DNA from: Verrucomicrobiota bacterium
GTDB lineage: Bacteria; Verrucomicrobiota; Verrucomicrobiia; Opitutales; Opitutaceae
Direction: 5' to 3'
NCBI GenBank assembly: GCA_023457715.1
Contig: JAEWKR010000094.1
Location: 1 to 47,915 of the forward strand
Length of the DNA: 47,915 nt
Each line of letters starts with the position of its first letter. Positions within the stretch are counted from its first letter, which is position 1. A model generated the notes under the pieces. The model worked only from the letters and a program-made list of their open reading frames with translations, made no database searches and was not told the origin of the DNA. The translations under genes and the position numbers were made by a program. This document shows positions 9,421 through 17,119 of the stretch, piece by piece.

Positions 9421-9515
9421 AGCCCCAGAGACTGGGGGCTGAGGGAAACTCCCTGGATGTAAGTCACTGGCATCCTGCGATCTTCGGGAGGGTTGAGTAG
9501 CGTCACCGGGGGGGG
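9421..9515 (+). ncRNA. Candidate structured leader of the chemoreceptor gene, GEMM-like
   Basis: Three small hairpins stand in a row: AGCCCC/GGGGCT (9421-9440), AGGGA/TCCCT (9442-9454) and GGATG/CATCC (9455-9475), followed by a G-rich stretch with AGTAGCGTCACCG. The order (ACTGGG, small GAAA-containing hairpin, GGATGTAAGTCACTGG, 3' hairpin, AGTAGCGTCACC) loosely resembles a class I cyclic-di-GMP aptamer, where one expects GGGCAAAC, GGACGCAAAGCC and GGTAGC-GGTTACC. Several conserved bases differ, so this is only a candidate. The chemoreceptor gene downstream starts at 9619, and such aptamers commonly precede chemoreceptor genes. Confidence 0.25.
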
Positions 9516-9618
9516 CAGCTCCGTCCTTCTAATGATGCAGGGGACCGGCTGTAGCGGCGCGTCCGCGTGCCGATGACAAGCGCTGTTTGCTGCGATTCCG
9601 CTTCACCGCGGACTTATC

Positions 9619-11112
9619 ATGACTCTTCAAAAACACCTCCTCCTGGCCTTCGGCATCGTGGCCGCCATCCCCTTGGTGGGCGGCGCGATCGGAATCTTCG
9701 CTCAGACGCGGGTCGTCGCACGGGCAATCCGGATCGCCGAGCACGGGAACAAGGCGCGGGAAGTGGTGGATGCGGCGGGACGCGTCCAAAACGCGTTCAA
9801 GACCCAGGTGCAGGAATGGAAGAATATTCTACTGCGGGGTCACACGGGGGCGGGTTACGAGAAACACCTGACGGCGTTCAAGGCCCAGCGGGCCGTGGTC
9901 GAGAGGGAACTGGTGGCCCTCCGTGGTGGGGTCCAGGTCTTGGGCGATTTCCGCGGGCAGGCGCAGTCGCTCCAGACCGCGCTCGGCACGTTGAACGAAC
10001 GTTACGACGAGGGGCTCGGCCTGTTCGTGAGCGGCGACGCCGCGACGTCCCAGCACGCGGACCAGGTGGTCGCGGGAGCCGATCGGCAGCTCACCGCGGA
10101 GTTCGACCGTCTCTTCGCAGCCCTGGCCACGGCGGCCCACCAGGTGGTGGAGGCCGACCTGCAGGAACTGGAGCGGGAGCGCGACCAGCTGCGAAACCTG
10201 ATGGCCGCCGGCACGATCCTGGGCGTCGCGCTGGGGATCTTCTTCGGCTGGCGAACGAGCCGCGCGGTGGTGATTCATCTGCGGGATCTCACCCGCAGGA
10301 TGCAGGACCGCACGCTGGTCGTGGCCAGCGCGGCGAACCAGGTCTCGAGTTCGAGCGCGAGCGTGGCGTCCACCTGTTCCGAACAGGCGGCCGCCGCGGA
10401 GGCGAGCAGCAGTGCGCTGATGCAGGTGAGCGCGCAGGTGAAGGACAACGCGCAGCGCGCACAGCAGGCCCGCGAGGCGTCGCACGCCAGTCGCGGGGTC
10501 GCGGAAGCCAGTTCCGGCGAGATCGGCGAATTGCAGGCCGCGATGCATGAAAGCGTGGCGGCGGCCGGCAACATCACCAAGATCATCAAGTCGATCGACG
10601 AGATCGCGTTTCAGACCAATCTGCTCGCGCTCAACGCGGCCATCGAAGCCGCGCGGGCGGGGGAAGCGGGGGCGGGGTTTGCCGTGGTGGCCGAGGAGGT
10701 GCGCGCGTTGGCGCAGCGTTCGGCCCATGCCGCGCGGGAAACCGCCGGCAAGATCGAGCACGCCGCCGAGAAGAGTGGGCGGAGCGCCGAACTGGCGGAG
10801 CGGGTGGGGCGCTCCCTGACCGATGTCCTGGAGAACACACGGAAGGTCGATGCCCTGATCGGCCAGATCGCGGAGGCCTCGTCGGAGCAGGCGGTGGGAC
10901 TGCAACAAGCGGTGAATGCGATGTCGCAGATCGACCAGCTGACGCAGTCGAATGCCGCGTCCGCCCAGGAGACGGCGTCGTCGGCGCACGCCCTCAATGA
11001 GGAAGCCGGGCAACTCCGGCTGGAGCTGACCCAGCTTCTCGGCGGCAAGGCCGCGCCGACCGAGCTGGCGCCGGAACCCGGCGATCGCTCCCGCATCCCG
11101 CTCGCCGCGTGA
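9619..11112 (+). CDS. Methyl-accepting chemotaxis protein
   Basis: 497 aa. A transmembrane segment lies at about residues 5-28 and a second at about 195-213. Between them is a ~165-residue helical periplasmic sensor region, probably a four-helix bundle; no PAS or Cache motif is visible. The cytoplasmic part is a long Ala/Ser/Gln-rich coiled coil with the highly conserved signalling hairpin tip (IDEIAFQTNLLALNAAIEAA followed by ARAGEAGAGFAVVAEEVR). This tip binds CheA/CheW. A HAMP segment after the second helix is short and not typical. The C-terminus ends in a flexible tail without a CheR/CheB pentapeptide. No other chemotaxis gene is in the window, so it is an orphan receptor. Confidence 0.95.
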   Translation: MTLQKHLLLAFGIVAAIPLVGGAIGIFAQTRVVARAIRIAEHGNKAREVVDAAGRVQNAFKTQVQEWKNILLRGHTGAGYEKHLTAFKAQRAVVERELVALRGGVQVLGDFRGQAQSLQTALGTLNERYDEGLGLFVSGDAATSQHADQVVAGADRQLTAEFDRLFAALATAAHQVVEADLQELERERDQLRNLMAAGTILGVALGIFFGWRTSRAVVIHLRDLTRRMQDRTLVVASAANQVSSSSASVASTCSEQAAAAEASSSALMQVSAQVKDNAQRAQQAREASHASRGVAEASSGEIGELQAAMHESVAAAGNITKIIKSIDEIAFQTNLLALNAAIEAARAGEAGAGFAVVAEEVRALAQRSAHAARETAGKIEHAAEKSGRSAELAERVGRSLTDVLENTRKVDALIGQIAEASSEQAVGLQQAVNAMSQIDQLTQSNAASAQETASSAHALNEEAGQLRLELTQLLGGKAAPTELAPEPGDRSRIPLAA

Positions 11113-11145
11113 CCGCGGCGCCGGCTTTCTGCCGACTCCTTTTGG

Positions 11146-12183
11146 CTAACTCGCTTTGCTCGCGAGTTGGACGTCGCGGAGGAACGCGGCGACTTCTTCA
11201 GGACGCGTGGCCCAGGAGCACATGAGGCGGTAGCCGTTTTCGCCGACGAAGCGATAAAAGTGCCAGCCACGCTGCTCGAGCGCCGCGGCGAGCGATGCCG
11301 GCAGGGCGACGAACACCCCGTTGGCTTCGGTGGGCGCGACAAGGGTGAAGCCGAGTTCGACCAGGCCTGCGCTCAACCGCTGCGCCATGGCGTTCGCGTG
11401 GGCGGCGCGCTTGAGCCACGCGTCGTCGTGGAGGACCGCCACCCACTGCGCGGTCGCGAACCGCATCTTTGACGCGAGCTGCCCGGACTGCTTCACCCGG
11501 TAGTCGAACTCGACCGCGAGCTCCCGGTTGAAAAATACCACAGCCTCGGTCGTGAGCAGCCCGTTCTTGGTGCCGCCGAGGGACAGCACGTCGATCCCCG
11601 CGCGCCACGTGATGTCGGCGAGCGTGTGGCCCCGCGCCAGCAGCGAGGCGGCCGCATTGGCGAAACGCGCCCCATCCAGGTGCACCGCCATTCCCCGCGC
11701 ATGAGCCACCTCGCCCAGCGCGCGCAATTCGTCGGGCTGGTAAACGGTGCCCAGCTCGGTCGCCTGGGTCAGCGAGAGGGCGCGGAGCCGGGGGAAATGG
11801 ACGCCATGCCCGCGCGAGAAGAGCGGCTCGATGTCGGAGGGACGCAGCTTCGCATCGGGCGTGGAGATGGGGAGGAGCTTGCTCCCGCCCGTGAAAAACT
11901 CGGGCGCGCCGCATTCGTCGGTATCGACGTGCGACATCGCGTGGCATGCCACCGCGTGGTGGCGCTCGCACAGTGCGGCGAGGGCGAGGGCATTCGCGGC
12001 CGTGCCGTTGAAAACGAAGAACACGTCGCACTCCCGATCGAAACGGTCGGCGAGCAAACGTCTGGCCTCCCGCGTCGACGGATCATCGCCGTAACTCGGC
12101 GCGTTCCCGGCGTTGGCCTCGTTGATGGCCGCAAGGGCCTCGGGACAGATGCCGGCCGTATTGTCGCTGGCGAACGTGAACAT
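11146..12183 (-). CDS. ltaE: Low-specificity L-threonine aldolase-type PLP enzyme
   Basis: 345 aa, the family's usual size. It is a fold-type I PLP enzyme that splits L-threonine or L-allo-threonine to glycine and acetaldehyde. Seen motifs are FASDNTAGICPEAL and NAPSYGDDPSTREA at the N-terminus, FVFNGTAANALAL (cofactor phosphate region), HLDGARFANA (PLP-binding Asp) and SLGGTKNG with the Schiff-base Lys. The ATG at 12183 is preceded on the coding strand by a C/T-only tract (CTCTCCC, CTTTCCC, TCCCC) with no Shine-Dalgarno sequence. That tract is the left arm of locus D. It diverges from aroK. Related beta-eliminating or serine-specific aldolases cannot be excluded. Confidence 0.9.
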   Translation of the reverse strand: MFTFASDNTAGICPEALAAINEANAGNAPSYGDDPSTREARRLLADRFDRECDVFFVFNGTAANALALAALCERHHAVACHAMSHVDTDECGAPEFFTGGSKLLPISTPDAKLRPSDIEPLFSRGHGVHFPRLRALSLTQATELGTVYQPDELRALGEVAHARGMAVHLDGARFANAAASLLARGHTLADITWRAGIDVLSLGGTKNGLLTTEAVVFFNRELAVEFDYRVKQSGQLASKMRFATAQWVAVLHDDAWLKRAAHANAMAQRLSAGLVELGFTLVAPTEANGVFVALPASLAAALEQRGWHFYRFVGENGYRLMCSWATRPEEVAAFLRDVQLASKAS

Positions 12184-12343
12184 CGGGGAGGGAAAGGGAG
12201 AGTGAGAGTGAAAGGGAAAGTGAAAGTGAGAGTGAAAGTGAAAGTGGGGAGGGCGGCAATCGGTTACGAGTCGGGGCCACGTTCACTCTCGCCTGCCCCC
12301 CACTTTCACCTTCACCTTCACCTTCACCTTCCCTCTCCCTTCC
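12184..12343. repeat. Divergent inverted hexamer array (locus D)
   Basis: It fills the whole 160-bp gap between two divergent genes. The left part (12184-12250) has nine hexamers in register (AAAGTG, AGAGTG, AAAGGG). The right part (12295-12343) has CACTTT, four perfect TTCACC units at 12305-12328, then CCCTCTCCC. The arms are reverse complements in unit type and phase. Read outwards on both strands, each arm is a pyrimidine-only leader that ends at a start codon (ATG of the aldolase, TTG of aroK). Same hexamer family as locus B. Confidence 0.88.
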
Positions 12344-12889
12344 TTGAACTCCACAGACGTCAACCTCTACCTCGTCGGCTTCATGGGGACGGGCAAGACG
12401 ACTGTCGGCCGGGCCGTCGCGCAACGGCTGGGGTTCCACCTGCTGGACAGCGACGCGGAGATCGAGCGCCAACAAGGCCGCAGCGTGAGCGAGATCTTTG
12501 CGCGGGACGGCGAACCGGCCTTTCGGGCGATGGAGAAGGCGTTTGTCGAAGGCGGCCATCCGGCGAGTCGGACGGTGGTCGCATGTGGCGGCGGGCTGAT
12601 CGTCCAGCCGGGCATGCTCGAACTCGTCCAGACGAAAGGGGTGGTGATTTGCCTCCATGCCTCGATCGAAACCATCCTGGAGCGCACGGCCCGGCACCGG
12701 ACGCGGCCGTTGCTGGCGGTGGACAACCCGGAGGAACGGGTGCGAACGCTGTTTGCGCAGCGTGAGCCGATCTACAAGCGCTGCGGCACGGTGGTGCTGA
12801 CCGACTCTCGTCCGCTCGGCGACATCGTGGGTCATGTCATCCGTGCCTGGCGGCGCGATGCGCAGGACTTCGCGCGGCTGCAGCGATGA
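12344..12889 (+). CDS. aroK: Shikimate kinase
   Basis: 181 aa. It phosphorylates shikimate at the 3-hydroxyl in the chorismate pathway. Walker A is GFMGTGKTT (12-20). LDSDAEIERQQG gives the shikimate-binding Asp, ACGGGLIV is the conserved GGG motif, and the lid carries RTRPLL. The start is TTG at 12344, the only reasonable choice: the next in-frame ATG lies inside the P-loop. Upstream is a pyrimidine-rich repeat without Shine-Dalgarno. The ATGA overlap at 12886-12889 couples it to queG. The product feeds chorismate synthesis together with aroB at the end of the window. Confidence 0.94.
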   Translation: MNSTDVNLYLVGFMGTGKTTVGRAVAQRLGFHLLDSDAEIERQQGRSVSEIFARDGEPAFRAMEKAFVEGGHPASRTVVACGGGLIVQPGMLELVQTKGVVICLHASIETILERTARHRTRPLLAVDNPEERVRTLFAQREPIYKRCGTVVLTDSRPLGDIVGHVIRAWRRDAQDFARLQR

Positions 12890-14106
12890 CGGTGGCCACC
12901 GATCCCCGGCAGGAAATCCTGCGCGAGCGCCTGCGGGCGCTCGGGTTTGATGACGTTCGTTTTGCGTCGTTGCCCGAGCCGGCGCCGGCCGGGACCTCCC
13001 GGCGCGAACCCGGCGGCTGGGTCGACGCGGGGTTCCACGCCGACATGCAGTGGATGGAGCGGACGATCGACAAGCGGCGCGATCCCCGGTTGGTGCTGCC
13101 GGGCGCGCGTTCCCTCGTGATGCTCGGGGTCTCCTACTGGCCCGGGGCCGCCACGTCGCAGCCGCGGGAAAGCCGTTGGGCGCGCTACGCGCAGTATGAG
13201 GATTATCACGACACGATGAAGCCGGGCCTCGTCGCGGCGGGCAAAGCCATCGAGGAGCTTTATGGCGTGGCGTCCGAGGACTACCGTTACTACGTCGACA
13301 CGGGTCCCGTGATCGACCGCGCCTGGGCGGCGCGCGCGGGGATCGGGTTTGTGGGGAAGAATGCGATGCTGATTTCCCGCGAGCACGGGAACTGGCTCTT
13401 CCTCGGTGCGATCCTGGCGCGCGTGGAGTGGCGGCCGGATCCGCCGCTGCGGATGCAGGCCTCGAAGGGGGCCGAGCCCCCGGGCCGCCCGGTGGCCGAC
13501 GGACTCTCTCCGGCCGCGGAGCCGGGACCGGGCACCTCGATGGTCCCGCCCGTCGGACTGCTCTGCGGCAAGTGTACGCGCTGCCTGGACGCCTGTCCGA
13601 CCGCCGCGTTTGCCGAGCCGGGCGTCGTCGACGCCCGGCGCTGCATCTCGTATCAGACGATCGAGAACAAGGGCATCATCCCGCGGGAGCTGCGGACGGG
13701 CATCGGCAACCGCATTTACGGTTGCGATGTGTGCCTCGAGGTCTGCCCATGGAACCGGTTTGCGCAACGAGGGCGCCAGTGGCTGCTCGCGGCGCGCGGC
13801 GACATCGCCGAGCTGCCGCTGGCGGAAATCCTGGCGCTGACGCCCGAGCGCTTCGCGGAGGTTTTCCGCCGCACCCCGATCAAACGGCTGAAGCTCGCGG
13901 GCCTGTTGCGCAACGCCTGCATCGTGGCGGGGAATTCCGGCGATCGCTCGCTGCTCTCAGCCGTTGTTCACCTGGCGGCGCAGCATCCGCTCCCGATGGT
14001 GCGGGCTCACGCCGTCTGGGCGGCGCGCCAGCTCGGCGGGGCCGATCCGCTCGTCAGCCTGCGCGAGCGCGAAACCGATCCCATGGTATTGGCCGAGTAC
14101 GGCTGA
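12886..14106 (+). CDS. queG: Epoxyqueuosine reductase
   Basis: 406 aa. This cobalamin- and iron-sulfur-dependent enzyme performs the last step of queuosine formation in tRNA. It shows DTGPVIDRAWAARAGIGFVGKN (catalytic Asp region) and two 4Fe-4S clusters: CGKCTRCLDACP and CDVCLEVCPW. The C-terminal HEAT-like helices end with HPLPMVRAHAVWAARQLGG. A proline/glycine-rich insertion at about residues 188-224 separates the catalytic part from the first cysteine cluster and is not typical. Start overlaps the aroK stop by 4 bases. The gene list of this window has a PTPS homologue, but that one carries the type II motif, so it is not obviously the QueD partner. Confidence 0.94.
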   Translation: MTVATDPRQEILRERLRALGFDDVRFASLPEPAPAGTSRREPGGWVDAGFHADMQWMERTIDKRRDPRLVLPGARSLVMLGVSYWPGAATSQPRESRWARYAQYEDYHDTMKPGLVAAGKAIEELYGVASEDYRYYVDTGPVIDRAWAARAGIGFVGKNAMLISREHGNWLFLGAILARVEWRPDPPLRMQASKGAEPPGRPVADGLSPAAEPGPGTSMVPPVGLLCGKCTRCLDACPTAAFAEPGVVDARRCISYQTIENKGIIPRELRTGIGNRIYGCDVCLEVCPWNRFAQRGRQWLLAARGDIAELPLAEILALTPERFAEVFRRTPIKRLKLAGLLRNACIVAGNSGDRSLLSAVVHLAAQHPLPMVRAHAVWAARQLGGADPLVSLRERETDPMVLAEYG

Positions 14107-14107
14107 C

Positions 14108-14166
14108 CGAAATTTCAAACTTCAGATCTCAGATTCCGGCGATCTGAAATTTGAAATCTGAATTCA
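14108..14166. repeat. Inverted heptamer array between convergent genes (locus E)
   Basis: Heptamers ATTTCAA, ACTTCAG, ATCTCAG (14110-14137) face their reverse-complement type (GATCTGAAATTTGAAATCTG, from 14141) over a CCGG core. The right arm includes the thioesterase stop codon (TCA at 14164-14166). It fills the entire gap between queG and the thioesterase gene and would form a long hairpin in either transcript. Confidence 0.85.
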
Positions 14167-14571
14167 TCCCCCGGCGAACGCTTTGCCGAAGCACGCGGCG
14201 ACGTTCGCCGGGGGGCGCACGGGCCGGCCGGTGCGGTCGATGAAGGCGTGGACGGTCCGCGCGGTGGCAAGGAGTTCGTCGCCGCGTTTGATCTCGTACT
14301 CGAGGTGGATCTTCAGCGTCGGGCGCTCGCGCAGGGTGGTGACGATGGTGACCGTGTCGTCGTAGCGGGCGGGACGCTGGTACTTCACGGACACTTCCAG
14401 CACCGGCAGGAAGAAACCCTGCGCCTCGAGGTCACGGTACGGCAACCCGAGTTCCTTCAGCAGGGTCGTGCGGCCGACCTCCAGCCACGGCAGGTAGCTG
14501 CCATGATAAACGACCCCCATCATGTCGGTCTCCGCATAACGCACGGAGACCGTGGAGGTGGACCGGATCAT
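14164..14571 (-). CDS. Hotdog-fold acyl-CoA thioesterase, YbgC/FadM type
   Basis: 135 aa, the normal size for a 4-hydroxybenzoyl-CoA thioesterase-like single hotdog. It has the motif VRYAETDMMGVVYHGSYLPW, with the catalytic Asp and the GVVYH segment. It would hydrolyse acyl-CoA or aryl-CoA thioesters; the substrate is not readable. The start at 14571 gives an ATGA overlap with the upstream glycosyltransferase stop and begins right at the conserved domain; a longer reading from 14637 would overlap that gene heavily. The pairing with a glycosyltransferase says little about its role. A link to the hydroxybenzoate cluster at 36-45 kb is conceivable but unsupported. Confidence 0.85.
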   Translation of the reverse strand: MIRSTSTVSVRYAETDMMGVVYHGSYLPWLEVGRTTLLKELGLPYRDLEAQGFFLPVLEVSVKYQRPARYDDTVTIVTTLRERPTLKIHLEYEIKRGDELLATARTVHAFIDRTGRPVRPPANVAACFGKAFAGG

Positions 14572-15728
14572 GCGACCGACGCCTCCTGGCCAAACAGTGC
14601 CGCCGCGGACTGTTTCCAGCAGTTGCGCGTGGCCCATTCGCGACCCGCGAAACCGAGCCGCCGGCGGAGCGCGGGGTCGAGAATCAGTTTTTCGAAGGCG
14701 GCCGCGAGCTGAAGGGGACGATGCGGCGGCACGAGGATTCCCGTCGTGCCATCGATCACCGCCTCGGGCACTCCACCGACGTCATGCGCGACCACGGGGA
14801 GCCCGTGGGCCGCCGCTTCCAGATAGACGAGGCCGAAGCCCTCGACACTGTGTTCGAGGTTGATGCTGGTCATCGCGAAGATGTCGGCGCGGTCGTAGAG
14901 ATCGGACAACTCCGCGTCCGGAATGCTGCCAAAGAAGCGGACGTTCAGATCGGGCGAAGCGACGGCGCAGGCGCGAAGTTCCTCCTCGTAGTAGGCGGCG
15001 CGGCTCTGACCGCCGACGATCCAGTACTCCAGCCGGCTGCGAACGGCGGGCGGAAGCATTTGCAGCGCCTGGAGCGTTTCGAGCTGGCCCTTGCGGGGGT
15101 GAATGCGGCCCACGGTCAGCACCACCACCTTGTCCTTTTCCGGGGCCGGTTTCGGCGGCACGACCGCGAAGTCGGAGCGGAGCGCACCGGGCGTGAGGAA
15201 AATCTTGTCGGCTGCCTCCGGGAAGTGGGAGAGGAGCAGTTCCTGGGTGAAGTTGGTGAGCGTGCTCACGCGCGCCGCGTGGCTGATCAGCCGGCGGGCG
15301 AGCGCCCGGCGCAGCGGACTGCGGGAGAACCGCAGGATTTCCGAGCCGTGAAAGGTCAGGACCAGCCGCTTCGGCCGAAAGGCCTGGAAAAACTGGAGCA
15401 GCATCATGGTCAGCATCGGACCAGGCTCCGGCAGATACACCGTGGCGTACCGCAATTCGCGGCGGTGGCGGATCAGCTCGCGCGCGAGTTGGATCTGGCA
15501 CAGCACATCATGGGTACCCCGCAGGGGCAGCCGGCGCAGACGAAACGGCCAGTCGGTCTTCGCATCCTGCTGCGGCGCGGATTGCGCCCAGACTTCCACA
15601 TTGTAGCCCAGATCAGCGCTGGCCTTGGCGATCTCCTCCGTGAAAATCGCGATTCCGCCCCGCTTCGGGTAGAACTCGTGCGTGATCAGAAACAGCGGAG
15701 GTGTGGAAGGCGTGCCGGAGGCACTCAT
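14568..15728 (-). CDS. Family 4 glycosyltransferase
   Basis: 386 aa, GT-B fold. The N-terminal acceptor-binding domain begins LFLITHEFYPKRGGIAIFTEEIA, a glycine-rich loop typical of GT4. The C-terminal donor domain has VLTVGRIHPRKGQLETLQAL, then EHSVEGFGLVYLEAAAHGLPVV, which is the GT4 EX7E motif (Glu-Gly-Phe-Gly ... Glu). It probably transfers a sugar from a nucleotide donor onto a cell-surface glycan or lipid; the sugar cannot be told. Start ATG at 15728 (the longer frame to 15887 is poor and non-conserved). It runs divergent from the ACP-dehydratase gene and overlaps the thioesterase downstream. Confidence 0.88.
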   Translation of the reverse strand: MSASGTPSTPPLFLITHEFYPKRGGIAIFTEEIAKASADLGYNVEVWAQSAPQQDAKTDWPFRLRRLPLRGTHDVLCQIQLARELIRHRRELRYATVYLPEPGPMLTMMLLQFFQAFRPKRLVLTFHGSEILRFSRSPLRRALARRLISHAARVSTLTNFTQELLLSHFPEAADKIFLTPGALRSDFAVVPPKPAPEKDKVVVLTVGRIHPRKGQLETLQALQMLPPAVRSRLEYWIVGGQSRAAYYEEELRACAVASPDLNVRFFGSIPDAELSDLYDRADIFAMTSINLEHSVEGFGLVYLEAAAHGLPVVAHDVGGVPEAVIDGTTGILVPPHRPLQLAAAFEKLILDPALRRRLGFAGREWATRNCWKQSAAALFGQEASVA

Positions 15729-15934
15729 GATGATGGCGCGGCAGGAGCAGGACGCGGGCCGCGGAGGGGGAAGGAACGTGAAGGTCGCGGAGCGACATGG
15801 CAAGCGCACGCCATAAGTCGATTTTTGCACGCATCTTGCTACCGTGTGGATTGGGGAAGGAGGTGTGGACCCTCTGGCAGCAGCCAAGAAATGGGTTTAC
15901 TTTACCCCCCCCCGCAAAATAGAACCTTCCAACA
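15729..15934. promoter_or_regulatory. Divergent intergenic region
   Basis: About 200 bases separate the divergent glycosyltransferase and ACP-dehydratase genes, so promoters for both must lie here or in upstream coding sequence. A run of nine C (15905-15913) stands out. It lies 20-30 bases before the ACP-dehydratase start. I see no array of the kind found at other junctions and no convincing -10/-35 pair. Confidence 0.35.
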
Positions 15935-16942
15935 ATGCCTGACGCCGCCGCCTCCCCCACACCGGGCACGAGCAAGCCTTTTCCCACCGCGCCGAAAGCC
16001 TTCGGGCCTGAAGATGAGGCGTCGTTGCGCGAATCCTTAAAACGTTGTTCTCCATCGACGTTTGAAGCGGCGGTGCAGTTCCGGCGCACCGGAAATGCGG
16101 AGCATGTCCCGGCCGTGGTCATCGGGGTGATCGAGCGCTTTGTGGAGCCGGATTTGCGGGTCAAATTGAAGGATGCCGACGACGATCTGCGGCTGATCGA
16201 GGATCTGGGCATCGATTCGCTGACCATGATGGAGATCGTCATCCTCGTGGAAGACGTCCTGCAGCTCTCGATCAATAACGACGAGTTGCGTAACCTGCGC
16301 ACGGTCGGCGACATCAAGACGTTCATCGACTGTAAGATCCGCGGTCTCCCCCTGCCGAAACCCACCAAATTCCTGCCGATCGAGCACATCGGCGCGGTGA
16401 TGCCGATTCAGCCGCCGTTTCTCTTCCTGAATGAGGCGTCGGTCAGCTCGATTGCGGCCAACGGCAAATACAAGATCAGCGGCCAGGAGTTCTTCCTGCA
16501 GGGGCATTTCAAGGACAACCCGGTGATGCCGGCCTCCATCATGCTGGAGGCGCTGGGCCAGCTGGCGGTCCTTTATCTTCTCGAAGGCCACATCCCGGAC
16601 ACGGGGAAGGCAGTGAATCCGGCGCAGATTTTCTTCACCGGCTGCGAAGGCGTCCGCGCCCACCGCCAGTGCCGGCCGGGCGACATCCTCACGCTGTCCA
16701 TCAAGCCGAAGCGCAACAAGCTGCCGCTGGCGACCTTCGAGGGCTCCATCCGCGTCGGCCAGGAAAAGGCCGTGATCGTCGAGGAAATCTCCCTGCTGTT
16801 CGGCTACATGGATGCGGTCAATGCGCCGGTGCCGATCTCCGCGGTGGGCCAGTCGGAGCTGCGCCCGGGTGCGGAGCCGCCAGCGCCCGCCGCCGCCGCG
16901 ATCGGAGACGCGGAACCGCTGCGTCCGGCCGCCGGGGCGTAA
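15935..16942 (+). CDS. Fused acyl carrier protein and FabZ-like dehydratase
   Basis: 335 aa. Residues ~60-140 form an acyl carrier domain with the phosphopantetheine site EDLGIDSLTMME (Ser95). After a short linker, residues ~145-295 form a FabZ/FabA-type hotdog with GHFKDNPVMPASIMLEALGQ. His191 and Glu205 are spaced exactly as the FabZ catalytic pair. The tail is Ala/Pro-rich. Normal FabZ and ACP are separate proteins of ~150 and ~80 aa, so this is a tethered system. It would dehydrate 3-hydroxyacyl chains held on its own carrier. The next gene is a ketoacyl synthase, suggesting a specialised acyl chain builder rather than housekeeping FAS II. The C-rich leader has no clear Shine-Dalgarno. 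Confidence 0.88.
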   Translation: MPDAAASPTPGTSKPFPTAPKAFGPEDEASLRESLKRCSPSTFEAAVQFRRTGNAEHVPAVVIGVIERFVEPDLRVKLKDADDDLRLIEDLGIDSLTMMEIVILVEDVLQLSINNDELRNLRTVGDIKTFIDCKIRGLPLPKPTKFLPIEHIGAVMPIQPPFLFLNEASVSSIAANGKYKISGQEFFLQGHFKDNPVMPASIMLEALGQLAVLYLLEGHIPDTGKAVNPAQIFFTGCEGVRAHRQCRPGDILTLSIKPKRNKLPLATFEGSIRVGQEKAVIVEEISLLFGYMDAVNAPVPISAVGQSELRPGAEPPAPAAAAIGDAEPLRPAAGA

Positions 16943-17119
16943 GTGCTTGAGCCGGAGGGCGGTCCCCGGACTGACTCCGGCGTCACCGGACCGGGCCATC
17001 TCGCGCGCGCGGACGGGTGAACCCCCCTTGTCTCATGCGTTGACCGGGGGGGCGCGAGTGCCTTGACTCAGCCTCTTGCCGCGTGCCGTTGATCCGGTCG
17101 GCGGCCCCTGACATTACGC

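Noticed and set aside
9421..9515. Cobalamin riboswitch
   Set aside because: A GTCACTGG resembling part of the B12 box was seen, but the other conserved boxes are absent and the downstream gene is a chemoreceptor.
14721..16040. 439-codon frame opposite the glycosyltransferase
   Set aside because: Shadow of a GT4 enzyme with full motifs; composition is typical antisense noise.
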